A stretch of DNA of 64,000 nucleotides from Embleya sp040629175 (lineage in GTDB: Bacteria > Actinomycetota > Actinomycetes > Streptomycetales > Streptomycetaceae), in contig NZ_JBEXUX010000006.1 of NCBI RefSeq assembly GCF_040629175.1, positions 1-64,000 of the forward strand, written 5' to 3'. Under the pieces are notes generated by a model, which worked only from the letters and a program-made list of their open reading frames with translations, had not been told where the DNA came from and did not search any database. The position numbers and the translations under genes were made by a program. Shown here piece after piece: positions 17,382-25,921 of the stretch (position 1 is the stretch's first letter; the number at the start of each line of letters is the position of its first letter).

Positions 17382-18557
17382 GTGGACCTGTTCGAGTACC
17401 AGGCGAGGGATCTCTTCGCTAAGCACGGTGTGCCGGTTCTGCCCGGTGAAGTCGTCTTCACGCCGGAGGAGGCACGGGCCGCCGCCGAGCGCATGGGCGG
17501 CAAGGCCGTCGTCAAGGCCCAGGTGAAGGTCGGTGGCCGCGGCAAGGCCGGCGGCGTGAAGCTGGCCTTCAGCACCGACGAGGTCGTCGAGAAGACCGAG
17601 CAGATTCTCGGCCTCGACATCAAGGGCCACATCGTCAAGAAGGTCATGCTGGCCGGTCTGGCCAAGCCGGTGGACGAGTACTACGTCTCGTTCCTGCTCG
17701 ACCGCACCAACCGCACCTTCCTGGCGATGGCGTCGGTCGAGGGCGGCGTCGAGATCGAGGTCGTCGCCGAGGAGAACCCCGACGCGCTCGCCAAGATCCC
17801 GGTCGACGCGATCGAGGGCGTGACCGAGGCCAAGGCCCGCGAGATCGTCGAGGCGGCGAAGTTCCCGGCCGAGCTGCACGACCAGATCGTCGCGACCCTC
17901 AAGACGCTGTGGACCGTCTTCGTCGAAGAGGACGCCACGCTCGTCGAGGTCAACCCGCTGATCAAGTCCGAAGAGGGCAAGATCATCGCGCTGGACGGCA
18001 AGGTCTCGCTGGACGAGAACGCCGACTTCCGGCACCCCGACCACGCGGAGCTCGAGGACAAGGACGCGGCCGACCCGCTGGAGGCGGCGGCCAAGGCCAA
18101 GGGCCTCAACTACGTCAAGCTCGACGGTTCGGTCGGCATCATCGGCAACGGCGCGGGTCTGGTCATGTCCACGCTCGACGTGGTCGCGTACGCCGGCGAG
18201 AACCACGGCGGCGTGAAGCCGGCCAACTTCCTCGACATCGGCGGCGGCGCGTCCGCCGAGGTGATGGCGAACGGCCTGGAGATCATCCTGGGCGACGCCG
18301 ACGTCAAGTCGGTGTTCGTCAACGTCTTCGGCGGCATCACCGCGTGCGACGCGGTCGCGAACGGCATCGTGCAGGCGCTCGAACTGCTGAAGCAGAAGGG
18401 CGAGGCGGTCACCAAGCCGCTCGTCGTGCGTCTGGACGGCAACAACGCGGAGCTGGGTCGGCAGATCCTCACCGACGCGAACCACCCGCTGGTCCAGCAG
18501 GTGGACACCATGGATGGCGCGGCCGAGCGGGCCGCCGAGCTCGCTGCCGCGAAGTAA
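17382..18557 (+). CDS. sucC: Succinyl-CoA synthetase beta subunit
   Basis: This 391-residue protein is the ATP-grasp subunit of succinyl-CoA ligase (ADP- or GDP-forming) of the TCA cycle, which converts succinyl-CoA to succinate with NTP synthesis. It begins MDLFEYQARDLFAKHGVPVLPGEV in typical form (GTG start at 17382). The nucleotide-binding lysine/glycine segment is GGRGKAGGV, the metal-binding region is VEVNPL, and the C-terminal CoA-ligase domain has GNGAGLVMSTLDV and VNVFGGITACD. Length is that of the family. It is followed after 16 bases by sucD, with which it forms the heteromeric enzyme. Confidence 0.97.
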   Translation: MDLFEYQARDLFAKHGVPVLPGEVVFTPEEARAAAERMGGKAVVKAQVKVGGRGKAGGVKLAFSTDEVVEKTEQILGLDIKGHIVKKVMLAGLAKPVDEYYVSFLLDRTNRTFLAMASVEGGVEIEVVAEENPDALAKIPVDAIEGVTEAKAREIVEAAKFPAELHDQIVATLKTLWTVFVEEDATLVEVNPLIKSEEGKIIALDGKVSLDENADFRHPDHAELEDKDAADPLEAAAKAKGLNYVKLDGSVGIIGNGAGLVMSTLDVVAYAGENHGGVKPANFLDIGGGASAEVMANGLEIILGDADVKSVFVNVFGGITACDAVANGIVQALELLKQKGEAVTKPLVVRLDGNNAELGRQILTDANHPLVQQVDTMDGAAERAAELAAAK

Positions 18558-18573
18558 GGGAGACCGACCCAAC

Positions 18574-19458
18574 ATGGCTATCTTCCTGACCAAGGACAGC
18601 AAGGTCATCGTCCAGGGCATGACCGGCTCCGAGGGGATGAAGCACACCCACCGGATGCTCGCCTCCGGGACGAACATCGTCGGTGGCGTGAACCCGCGCA
18701 AGGCCGGCACCACGGTCGACGTGGACGGCACCGAGGTACCGGTATTCGGCACCGTGGCCGAGGCCATGGCGGCCACCGGCGCGGACGTCACCGTGGTCTT
18801 CGTGCCGCCGAAGTTCACCAAGGACGCCGTGGTCGAGGCCATCGAGGCCGAGATCGGCCTCGCCGTGGTGATCACCGAGGGCGTGCCGGTGCACGACACC
18901 GCGCAGTTCTGGGCGCTCGCCGGCGCCAAGGGCAACAAGACCCGGATCATCGGGCCGAACTGTCCCGGCCTGATCACCCCGGGTCAGTCCAACGCGGGCA
19001 TCATCCCGGCCAGCATCACCAAGCCGGGCCGGATCGGTCTGGTGTCCAAGTCGGGCACGCTGACCTACCAGATGATGTACGAGCTGGCCGACATCGGCTT
19101 CTCGACCGCCGTCGGCATCGGTGGCGACCCGATCATCGGCACCACGCACATCGACTGCCTCCAGGCGTTCCAGGACGACCCGGACACCGACGCGATCGTG
19201 ATGATCGGCGAGATCGGCGGCGACGCCGAGGAGCGTGCCGCGGCCTACATCGCCGAGCACATCACCAAGCCGGTCGTCGGCTACGTCGCGGGCTTCACCG
19301 CCCCCGAGGGCAAGACCATGGGCCACGCCGGCGCCATCGTCTCGGGCTCCTCGGGCACCGCGCAGGCCAAGCAGGACGCGCTCGAGGCCGTCGGGGTCAA
19401 GGTCGGCAAGACGCCGTCCGAGACCGCGCGGCTGATGCGCGAGATCATGGCGGGCTGA
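18574..19458 (+). CDS. sucD: Succinyl-CoA synthetase alpha subunit
   Basis: This 294-residue protein is the CoA-binding, phosphohistidine-carrying subunit of succinyl-CoA ligase. The N-terminal CoA-binding Rossmann domain has VIVQGMTGSEG and VNPRKAG. The active-site histidine is His251 in MGHAGAIVSGSSG. AAGGGAGA precedes the ATG at 18574, which starts MAIFLTKDSK as in other actinomycetes. It is co-transcribed with sucC and followed by a strong terminator. Confidence 0.97.
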   Translation: MAIFLTKDSKVIVQGMTGSEGMKHTHRMLASGTNIVGGVNPRKAGTTVDVDGTEVPVFGTVAEAMAATGADVTVVFVPPKFTKDAVVEAIEAEIGLAVVITEGVPVHDTAQFWALAGAKGNKTRIIGPNCPGLITPGQSNAGIIPASITKPGRIGLVSKSGTLTYQMMYELADIGFSTAVGIGGDPIIGTTHIDCLQAFQDDPDTDAIVMIGEIGGDAEERAAAYIAEHITKPVVGYVAGFTAPEGKTMGHAGAIVSGSSGTAQAKQDALEAVGVKVGKTPSETARLMREIMAG

Positions 19459-19477
19459 CCTCCCGGTCACCCGTGAC

Positions 19478-19530
19478 CCACGACGCCCCGCGAGCCGCCG
19501 TCCAGGCGGCCCGCGGGGCGTCGTGGTTTT
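19478..19530. terminator. Terminator after sucD
   Basis: A perfect 15-bp stem (19478-19492 with 19512-19526) encloses a smaller GCCGCC/GGCGGC hairpin and is followed by four T residues at 19527-19530. It can terminate sucCD and, read from the other side, the convergent sigma-like gene. Confidence 0.88.
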
Positions 19531-19558
19531 CCGGTGTGGGCGCACCGGCTCGTCGGCG

Positions 19559-20707
19559 CTACGACGTGCGGGGCAGCCCGTTGTCCACGCAGCTCGTGTC
19601 CAGGGTGAAGCCGGTCTCCGGGGCCAGCAGCGCGGCCGGACCGTGCGCGAGCGTGCCCCGAGGCGGCGAGGAGGGACCCCACCGCCGGTCGGCGGCGGGC
19701 GCCACCGGCCGTACCAGCGGCGTGATCGGCTCGGGGTGCGCGGCGGTGGGCTTCGGCGCGGGTGGTTGCCCGGCCGCCGGGGTCGGCTCGGCGGTCTCGG
19801 GGGCGGCCTCGGGGGTGGTCGAGGGCGGCTTTGCGGCGACGGTCTCCGGAGCGGGCGGGGCCGCGGCCGGTGCCGGCGGGGTCTCGAGGTCGGCGGGTAC
19901 CGGCGGCACCCTGCGGGCCGCCTCGGACCCGGTGATCGGTCGGATCCGGTCGCCGCCCCGCGAGTCGCGCGAGGTGCCCGGAACGAGCAGCCGCGGCAGC
20001 GCGGCGATCAGCAGCGCGAGGATCGCCGCCGCGACCACCGTGATCAGTACCGCGGTCCGGGCCCGGCTGCCCACCCGGGAGGCGTGCGGACCGGGCACGC
20101 GCGGTTCGTGGCGGGCCGCGAGGTCGCGGGTGAGCGTGGTCAGGAAGTCGTGCGCCTCGGGGCAGTTCGGCGACGGGCCGGTCAACGCGGGCACCAGCTC
20201 GGCGAGGTCCTCGTGCGCGTGCAGGAGCCGGACCCGGGTGGCGTCGGTGGTCGCCTCGGTCTCGACCGCGACCTGCTCCGGCGACATCCCGAACAGGTGG
20301 CGCATCACGAACACCCGCCGACGATGGCTCGGCACCCGCTGGAGCGCGCGCAGGAGCGCGATGTCCTGGTCGCGACGCGCGTCGTCCTCGGCGTGCGGGA
20401 CGACCCGGTCGGTGTGATCCGGATGCGGCACCAGCCGCCAGAGGGCGCGCCGCAGCAGGAACCGGCGACCCAGCGCGAGATCACCCGCAAGGGTGCGTAC
20501 ATAGGCGGCGTCGGCGGGGGTGTCGCCGACCTCCGGCAGGTCCCGCCAGACCAGCGCGAACGCGTGCCGGGTCACGTGTGCGGCCCGGGCCGGGCTCGCG
20601 GTCAACACATACGCGTAGCGCGCGATGTCGGGGGCGATCGCCGCGTACAGGGCGTCGAAGCCCGGGGTGGGTTCGCGCGGGTCGATCCGCTCGTCATCGA
20701 GGCCCAT
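19559..20707 (-). CDS. Sigma-factor-like protein with membrane anchor
   Basis: This 382-residue protein has an ECF-sigma-like N-terminal half. Residues 15-100 resemble region 2 and residues about 118-165 resemble region 4, with a helix-turn-helix around MSPEQVAVETEATTDATRVRLL. One transmembrane helix (about 217-240) follows, then a 130-residue Pro/Ala/Thr-rich exported tail ending near a single Cys. Sigma factors are normally soluble; a fused membrane anchor suggests control by release or a non-sigma role. The region 2 part is poorly matched to core-binding consensus, so it may be a degenerate family member. It is divergent from the DUF6350 gene, with an AT-rich gap between. Confidence 0.75.
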   Translation of the reverse strand: MGLDDERIDPREPTPGFDALYAAIAPDIARYAYVLTASPARAAHVTRHAFALVWRDLPEVGDTPADAAYVRTLAGDLALGRRFLLRRALWRLVPHPDHTDRVVPHAEDDARRDQDIALLRALQRVPSHRRRVFVMRHLFGMSPEQVAVETEATTDATRVRLLHAHEDLAELVPALTGPSPNCPEAHDFLTTLTRDLAARHEPRVPGPHASRVGSRARTAVLITVVAAAILALLIAALPRLLVPGTSRDSRGGDRIRPITGSEAARRVPPVPADLETPPAPAAAPPAPETVAAKPPSTTPEAAPETAEPTPAAGQPPAPKPTAAHPEPITPLVRPVAPAADRRWGPSSPPRGTLAHGPAALLAPETGFTLDTSCVDNGLPRTS

Positions 20708-20730
20708 GGGGGCGTGAGGTACCCGAGGGT

Positions 20731-20766
20731 CGATCGATAATGCATATTAAATGTGTTCAATCGATC
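20731..20766. promoter_or_regulatory. AT-rich inverted repeat in divergent promoter gap
   Basis: In an otherwise GC-rich chromosome, 20730-20775 is strongly AT-rich. GATCGAT at 20732-20738 is mirrored by ATCGATC at 20760-20766 with a 21-base AT-rich spacer. It lies between the divergent starts at 20707 and 20830, so it may be a regulator site or hold the two promoters. Confidence 0.45.
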
Positions 20767-20829
20767 AAATGGGGTGTTCTGTCACGTCTGGTGGTCATAT
20801 GCGGCTCGGATCGTAGCCACGTGGGCAGC

Positions 20830-22617
20830 ATGGGAATCGTGACCGAAACGCCGGAAACCGAGCACGGCCCGTCGGCGCCCTGGACGGTGGTCGGGTCCAC
20901 TCCGTGGGCGGGAGTCGAGCGTTTTCCGGCTCTGCCGCCCGGGTCCCTCGGCGAGGCCCTGGGCCGGACCCCCGCGCCCGGGACTCCACAGCCCGAGACC
21001 CCTGAGCCCGACATCCCCGAGCCCGACAGCCCCGAGTCCGACAGCCCCGAGTCCGAGACCCCTGAGCCCAAGACCCCTGAGCCCGAGTCCGTCGAGCCCT
21101 ATGTGCCCGAGCCCGAGTCGGTCGAGCCCGAGACTTCCCAGGCCGAGTCCCTCGAGTGCGAGAGCCCCGAGGCCGAGTCCGTCGAGTCGCCGGCCGCGCC
21201 GCCTTGCCCCGACGCACCGCCGATCGTCGTTCCGCCCAGGCCCGATCGTCCGCCCGTCGCGCTCCCGGCGTCGAACCCGGTCGAGACCGCGGGTCGACCC
21301 GCTCCGGGCGCAGGGCGGCCGTGGGGACCGCCGCCGCCCGGTCGTCCGCCGCTCGCCGTCCTGGCCGCGCTGCCGGGTCGGGCCGCCTTGGCCGGCTTCG
21401 CCCGTCGCCGTCCCGACACCGCCCGGATCGCGCAGGCCCTCGCCCGAGGCGTGGCGTCCGCGCTGCTCGCGGTCGGCGCGGGGCTCGGCACGGTGGCGAT
21501 GCTCGTACTGATCGTGGCCATGTGCGGGGCCACCTCGGGCGGCTTCGATCACCCGCAGGCGCTGCTGCGGGTGATCGGCGGCATCTGGCTCGCGGTGCAC
21601 CACGTCGGCTTCGAGTTCGTCGAGATCAGCCACACCGCGACCGGCTCGGTGGAACCGATCGTGACCGTCGTACCGCTGCGGCTGGCCCCGCTCGGCCTGA
21701 CCGTGCCGTTGATCTGGCTGCTGTGCCGGCTCGGCCGCCGGCTCGCGGACGGCCTCGCCGGGACCGCGATCGTGCTCGGGTCGCAGGTACTGGTCTACAC
21801 CGGGCTGATGTACACGGTGGCCGCCGGCGTCGGCACCGCGAGCGTGCGGCCGGTGTCCGGCACCGTCGCGACGGCCGCACTCGGTGTCCTGGCCGCGGGG
21901 GTGCTGGGCGCGTTCGGACCCGCGCTGGTGCGGATGCCGGCCGTGCGGGCCGGTCTGGCCTCGGCGGCGGTGCTCGCGGCGGGCGGGGCGCTCCTGGTGC
22001 TCGCGTGTCTGTTCGCGCACGCCGGCCAGGTCCGCGTGGCGCTGGCGCTGACCACGCACGACGCGGTCGGCTTCGCGGCGCTGGCCGTGTTGTGCGCGGT
22101 GCTGGTGCCCAACGCGATCGTGTGGGCGGTGTCCTACGCGGCCGGCACCGGGTTCGCGCTCGGCGCGGCCACCACGCTCGCGCCGACCGGCAGCACGTTC
22201 GGCCCGTTGCCCACCCTGCCCCTGTTCGCCGCGCTGCCCGGGCCCGCCACGGTGCCCTCGACCGCGTGGGCGCCCGCCGTGCTCCCGTTGCTCGCGGGCA
22301 TCGCGGCGGGCCTGTTCGCGGCCCGGGCCGAGCCGCCCCGGGCCTGGCTCGCGGTCACCTCGCACGCGGCCGGCGCGGGTCTGGGCGTCGGCCTGCTCAC
22401 CCTCGCCTCGACCCGCCTGGCCTCGGGCACCGCGGGCCTGGCCAATCTCGCCGAACTGGGCCCGAACGTGTGGCGCACCGCCGCCGCGCTGACCGTCGAG
22501 ATCGCGCTGATCGCCGCCCCGACCGCGCTGATCACCACCTGGTGGCGCGGCCGGGACAACGCGAAGGCCGCCTCCGCCGAAGCGGAGACGGCCTTGGGGA
22601 CGACCGGACCGACCTAG
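20830..22617 (+). CDS. DUF6350 (PerM-type) polytopic membrane protein
   Basis: This 595-residue protein has a long hydrophilic N-terminal region (1-200) followed by about ten transmembrane helices. The membrane part begins near residue 210 (GVASALLAVGAGLGTVAMLVL) and matches the DUF6350 proteins found upstream of purN in actinomycetes, some annotated as cell-division protein PerM. The N-terminal region contains twelve tandem pentapeptides of type P-E-P-x-[S/T]. The start at 20830 (MGIVTETPE) is preferred; an in-frame GTG nine bases earlier is possible, and neither has a strong ribosome site. The stop codon shares the CTAG tetramer with the stop of the convergent gene. Confidence 0.8.
   Translation: MGIVTETPETEHGPSAPWTVVGSTPWAGVERFPALPPGSLGEALGRTPAPGTPQPETPEPDIPEPDSPESDSPESETPEPKTPEPESVEPYVPEPESVEPETSQAESLECESPEAESVESPAAPPCPDAPPIVVPPRPDRPPVALPASNPVETAGRPAPGAGRPWGPPPPGRPPLAVLAALPGRAALAGFARRRPDTARIAQALARGVASALLAVGAGLGTVAMLVLIVAMCGATSGGFDHPQALLRVIGGIWLAVHHVGFEFVEISHTATGSVEPIVTVVPLRLAPLGLTVPLIWLLCRLGRRLADGLAGTAIVLGSQVLVYTGLMYTVAAGVGTASVRPVSGTVATAALGVLAAGVLGAFGPALVRMPAVRAGLASAAVLAAGGALLVLACLFAHAGQVRVALALTTHDAVGFAALAVLCAVLVPNAIVWAVSYAAGTGFALGAATTLAPTGSTFGPLPTLPLFAALPGPATVPSTAWAPAVLPLLAGIAAGLFAARAEPPRAWLAVTSHAAGAGLGVGLLTLASTRLASGTAGLANLAELGPNVWRTAAALTVEIALIAAPTALITTWWRGRDNAKAASAEAETALGTTGPT
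21001..21180 (+). repeat. 15-bp tandem repeat coding for P-E-P-x-S/T pentapeptides
   Basis: Twelve consecutive 15-base units in the reading frame of the DUF6350 gene encode degenerate pentapeptides such as PEPDI, PEPDS, PESDS, PESET, PEPKT, VEPYV and VEPET. The first units are close copies at DNA level, the later ones diverged. This points to recent slippage expansion of an acidic, proline-rich disordered spacer. Confidence 0.8.
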
Positions 22618-23276
22618 ATCGTGCCGTCCACGAGGAAGTGGTAGCGCTCGGGCAGCTTGTCCAGGCAGCGCTGCTCGCCGGTCTTGGTGAGCGCGCTGTC
22701 CATGCAGTCGTAGTAGTCCTTGTTGGCCGCCTCGAACGTCCACACGCCCAGCACGTAGACCACCGCGATGGCGCCGGTGACCAGGCCCGCGAGCGCGGCG
22801 CCGGAGCGGGCGCCCGCCGGTCGGCGCACCCGCGGCCGGTGGGCCGGCCCACCCGGGGCGTGCCCCGGGTGCCGGGCGGTGCCGCCCGGACCCTCCTCGA
22901 TCCGCGGCCCGGCCGTGGCCGGCGTCGACCCGCGCACCGTGCGGATGCCGAGCACCAGGGCGACCACACCCAGCACCACGCCCAGCACCAGACCCAGGTC
23001 GGACGGCAGGAACAGCGCGAAGAACACCGCCCACACCCCCGACCACAGCGCCAGTCGGCCATTGCGGACCCGGATGTCCTTCGGGTCGGGCTGTTCCCGC
23101 GGCTCGCGCGGTGCCCGCTGCGGCCGGTCCTCGCGGCCGTGCCGATCGCCCCCGTCGCCGCCGTCCCCTCGCCCGTTGCCGGGCACGTTCCACGGGGCGG
23201 CCGGCGGGCGATCGGGCGTACCCTCCGGCGGCGGGGCGTAGGGATCCCGCTCGTCGGTCTCGTTGCCGGTACTCAT
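22614..23276 (-). CDS. Proline-rich small membrane protein (DUF4190-like)
   Basis: This 220-residue protein has a hydrophilic, Pro/Gly/Arg-rich N-terminal region (1-75), two closely spaced hydrophobic helices (about 78-115), a second Pro/Arg-rich loop and a third helix (about 162-183). A C-terminal exposed segment of about 37 residues has two cysteines (DCMDSALTKTGEQRC) that could pair outside the cell. The layout resembles DUF4190-type proteins of actinomycetes; function is unknown. It is convergent with the DUF6350 gene, the two TAG stops sharing CTAG. The Met at 23276 (MSTGNETDERD) is the best start; the frame continues upstream without protein-like content. Confidence 0.7.
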   Translation of the reverse strand: MSTGNETDERDPYAPPPEGTPDRPPAAPWNVPGNGRGDGGDGGDRHGREDRPQRAPREPREQPDPKDIRVRNGRLALWSGVWAVFFALFLPSDLGLVLGVVLGVVALVLGIRTVRGSTPATAGPRIEEGPGGTARHPGHAPGGPAHRPRVRRPAGARSGAALAGLVTGAIAVVYVLGVWTFEAANKDYYDCMDSALTKTGEQRCLDKLPERYHFLVDGTI

Positions 23277-23587
23277 CCTCTGCCTGCCCTCGTCGTGCCG
23301 GATCGCGGGATTCCCTTCCCAGGATCGTACGTGTGCGGGGTGCACCGTAGTCGGGCGGCGGCGCCGTGTGGCCCCAAGGGCCTGCCGCCGGCCCCGTCGC
23401 CGGCATCCCACCCCGCCGGTTCGGTACTGCCTACCCCCTGACGCTATCGTTGCCGACGTACGGGCGCCGCTCCGTGTTCCCGCCTCCTGTCGGGGAACGC
23501 CCGCCGGACCCGTGCGAGATCCCGGCGAGAGCCCGAATGCATTCGGTGCCCCTCCCGCCCTTCCCTTCCGGAAAGAGCCGAAAAGCA
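23277..23587. other. 311-base gap upstream of purN
   Basis: The divergent gap between the membrane protein gene and purN has no convincing gene. It must hold both promoters. An in-frame ATG at 23537 would lengthen PurN by 17 residues but lacks a ribosome site. I see no riboswitch structure I can name. Confidence 0.4.
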
Positions 23588-24232
23588 GTGGCCGTTCACG
23601 CCCCGCGTACCCCTGGGCCGGCCCGGCTCGTCGTGCTGGTCTCCGGCTCCGGTACCAACCTCCAAGCCCTGCTCGACGCGTGCGCGGATCCCGCGTACGG
23701 CGCGCGGGTGGTGGCCGTGGGCGCCGATCGTGAGCGGATCGCCGGGCTGACCCGGGCCGAGCAGGCCGATGTCCCCACCTTCGTGGAGCGGGTCGGCGAC
23801 CACCCGGACCGGGCAAGCTGGGACGCCGCGCTCGCCGACGCGGTCGCCGCGTACGAGCCCGACCTGGTGGTCTCGGCCGGCTTCATGAAGATCCTGGGCC
23901 CGCGTTTCCTGGCCCGGTTCGAGGGACGCACCGTCAACACCCACCCCGCACTGCTGCCCTCGTTCCCCGGCGCGCACGGCGTCCGGGACGCGCTCGCGTA
24001 CGGCGCCAAGGTGACCGGTTGCACGGTCCACCTGGTGGACGCCGGCGTGGACACCGGGCCGATCATCGCTCAGGGCGTCGTCACGGTCGAGGACGGCGAT
24101 CACGCCGACGGCGGCGAGGCGTTGCACGAGCGCATCAAGACTGTCGAGCGCACCCTGCTCGTCGAGGTCGTGGGCCGGCTGGCCCGCGAGGGCTACCGCA
24201 TCGAAGGAAGAAAGGTCCGGATCCCCGCATGA
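23588..24232 (+). CDS. purN: Phosphoribosylglycinamide formyltransferase
   Basis: This 214-residue enzyme transfers the formyl group of 10-formyl-THF to GAR in de novo purine synthesis. The phosphate-binding loop is LVSGSGTNLQALL, and the catalytic residues lie in VNTHPALLPSFPGAHG (Asn and His) and DTGPIIAQ (Asp). The GTG start at 23588 was chosen for its GGAAAGAG ribosome site. The stop overlaps the purH start (ATGA), so the two consecutive folate-dependent purine steps are coupled. folD downstream supplies the folate cofactor. Confidence 0.96.
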   Translation: MAVHAPRTPGPARLVVLVSGSGTNLQALLDACADPAYGARVVAVGADRERIAGLTRAEQADVPTFVERVGDHPDRASWDAALADAVAAYEPDLVVSAGFMKILGPRFLARFEGRTVNTHPALLPSFPGAHGVRDALAYGAKVTGCTVHLVDAGVDTGPIIAQGVVTVEDGDHADGGEALHERIKTVERTLLVEVVGRLAREGYRIEGRKVRIPA

Positions 24233-25815
24233 CTTCCGCCGCCCCCACCCCCACCGCCACCGAGGACGAGGCACGCCGCCCGATCCGTCGCGCGTTGATC
24301 AGCGTGTACGACAAGACCGGCCTGGAGGAGCTGGCCCAGGGCCTGCACGCGGCCGGCGTCGAGCTGGTCTCCACCGGCTCCACCGCCGGGCGGATCGCCG
24401 CCGCCGGTGTTCCGGTGACCAAGGTCGAGGAACTGACCGGATTCCCGGAGTGCCTGGACGGCCGGGTCAAGACCCTGCACCCGCGCGTGCACGCCGGCAT
24501 CCTGGCCGACCTGCGCCTGGAGTCGCACCGCGCGCAGCTCGAAGAGCTGGACGTACGGCCGTTCGACCTGGTCGTGGTCAACCTGTATCCGTTCTCCGCC
24601 ACCGTCGAGTCGGGCGCGTCCGACGACGAGTGTGTCGAGCAGATCGACATCGGCGGCCCGTCGATGGTCCGCGCCGCGGCCAAGAACCACCCGTCCGTCG
24701 CGGTGGTGACCAGCCCGGACCGCTACGCCGACGTGCTCGCCGCGATCGAGGTCGGCGGCTTCGACCTCGCGCAGCGCAAGCGGCTCGCGGGCGAGGCCTT
24801 CGGGCACACCGCCGCCTACGACGTCGCGGTCGCCTCCTGGTTCTCGAACGGCTACGCGCCGGCCGACCAGGAGAGCTTCCCGGCCTTCCTCGGCTCGGTC
24901 CGCCGCCGGGAGAACGTGCTCCGCTACGGCGAGAACCCGCACCAGGCCGCGGCCCTGTACGTGGACGGCACCGGCGGCCTCGCGGGCGCCGAGCAGTTCC
25001 ACGGCAAGGAGATGTCCTACAACAACTACATGGACACCGACGCGGCCCGGCGCGCCGCGTACGACCACGAGCAGCCGTGCGTGGCGATCATCAAGCACGC
25101 CAACCCGTGCGGGATCGCGATCGGCGCCGATGTCGCCGAGGCGCACCGCAGGGCGCACGCGAGCGACCCGGTCTCCGCCTACGGCGGCGTGATCGCGGTC
25201 AACCGCCCGGTGAGCGTGGCGATGGCCGAGCAGGTCGCGGAGATCTTCACCGAGGTGATCGTCGCGCCCGACTACGAGGACGGCGCGGTCGAGGTGCTCG
25301 CCCGCAAGAAGAACATCCGGGTGCTGCGCGCTCCCGAGGCGCCGCGCACGCCCGCCGAGTTCCGCCAGATCGACGGCGGGCTGCTGCTGCAGAACGCGGA
25401 CCGCTACCAGGCGCCCGGCGACGACTCGGCGGCCTGGACGTTGGCCACCGGCGAGCCCGTCGACGCCGAGACGCTGCGCGACCTGGTGTTCGCCTGGCGC
25501 TCGGTGCGCGCGGTCAAGTCCAACGCGATCCTGCTCGCGTCCGGCGGCGCCACCGTGGGCGTGGGCATGGGGCAGGTCAACCGGGTCGACTCGGCCAAGC
25601 TGGCCGTGCAGCGCGCCGGCGAGCGGGCGGCCGGCTCGGTGGCCGCGTCCGACGCGTTCTTCCCGTTCGCCGACGGCCTGGAGGTGCTGATCGCGGGCGG
25701 CGTGCGCGCGGTGGTCCAGCCCGGCGGTTCGGTCCGCGACGAACAGGTGATCGAGGCGGCGCGGGCGGCCGGGATCACCATGTACTTCACCGGAACCCGG
25801 CACTTCTTCCACTGA
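24229..25815 (+). CDS. purH: AICAR transformylase / IMP cyclohydrolase
   Basis: This 528-residue bifunctional enzyme performs the last two steps of IMP synthesis. The N-terminal cyclohydrolase (MGS-like) domain (about 20-165) has LISVYDKTGLEELA and ECLDGRVKTLHPRVH. The C-terminal transformylase domain has RYGENPHQAA, IKHANPCGIAIG and the closing IEAARAAGITMYFTGTRHF. Length and motifs are complete. The start overlaps the purN stop by four bases. A perfect hairpin follows 53 bases after the stop. Confidence 0.97.
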   Translation: MTSAAPTPTATEDEARRPIRRALISVYDKTGLEELAQGLHAAGVELVSTGSTAGRIAAAGVPVTKVEELTGFPECLDGRVKTLHPRVHAGILADLRLESHRAQLEELDVRPFDLVVVNLYPFSATVESGASDDECVEQIDIGGPSMVRAAAKNHPSVAVVTSPDRYADVLAAIEVGGFDLAQRKRLAGEAFGHTAAYDVAVASWFSNGYAPADQESFPAFLGSVRRRENVLRYGENPHQAAALYVDGTGGLAGAEQFHGKEMSYNNYMDTDAARRAAYDHEQPCVAIIKHANPCGIAIGADVAEAHRRAHASDPVSAYGGVIAVNRPVSVAMAEQVAEIFTEVIVAPDYEDGAVEVLARKKNIRVLRAPEAPRTPAEFRQIDGGLLLQNADRYQAPGDDSAAWTLATGEPVDAETLRDLVFAWRSVRAVKSNAILLASGGATVGVGMGQVNRVDSAKLAVQRAGERAAGSVAASDAFFPFADGLEVLIAGGVRAVVQPGGSVRDEQVIEAARAAGITMYFTGTRHFFH

Positions 25816-25868
25816 GTCCGCACCTTCCACCGAGCCGCACCGGGCCGACGGCCCGGACCCGAAACACA

Positions 25869-25903
25869 CGCGAGGCGCGACCCCGACGGGGTCGCGCCTC
25901 GCG
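25869..25903. terminator. Terminator between purH and RDD gene
   Basis: A perfect 16-bp inverted repeat (25869-25884 with 25888-25903) with a 3-base loop separates convergent purH and the RDD-family gene. Confidence 0.88.
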
Positions 25904-25921
25904 CGCTCGGTGCGGTGGTGC

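Noticed and set aside
21001..21180. CRISPR-like or intergenic repeat array
   Set aside because: The units are contiguous 15-base coding repeats in frame with the DUF6350 gene and have no spacers.
20782..23406. Long minus-strand open frame opposite the DUF6350 gene
   Set aside because: Its translation is Arg/Gly-rich without any motif, and it covers a polytopic membrane protein and half of another gene on the other frame.
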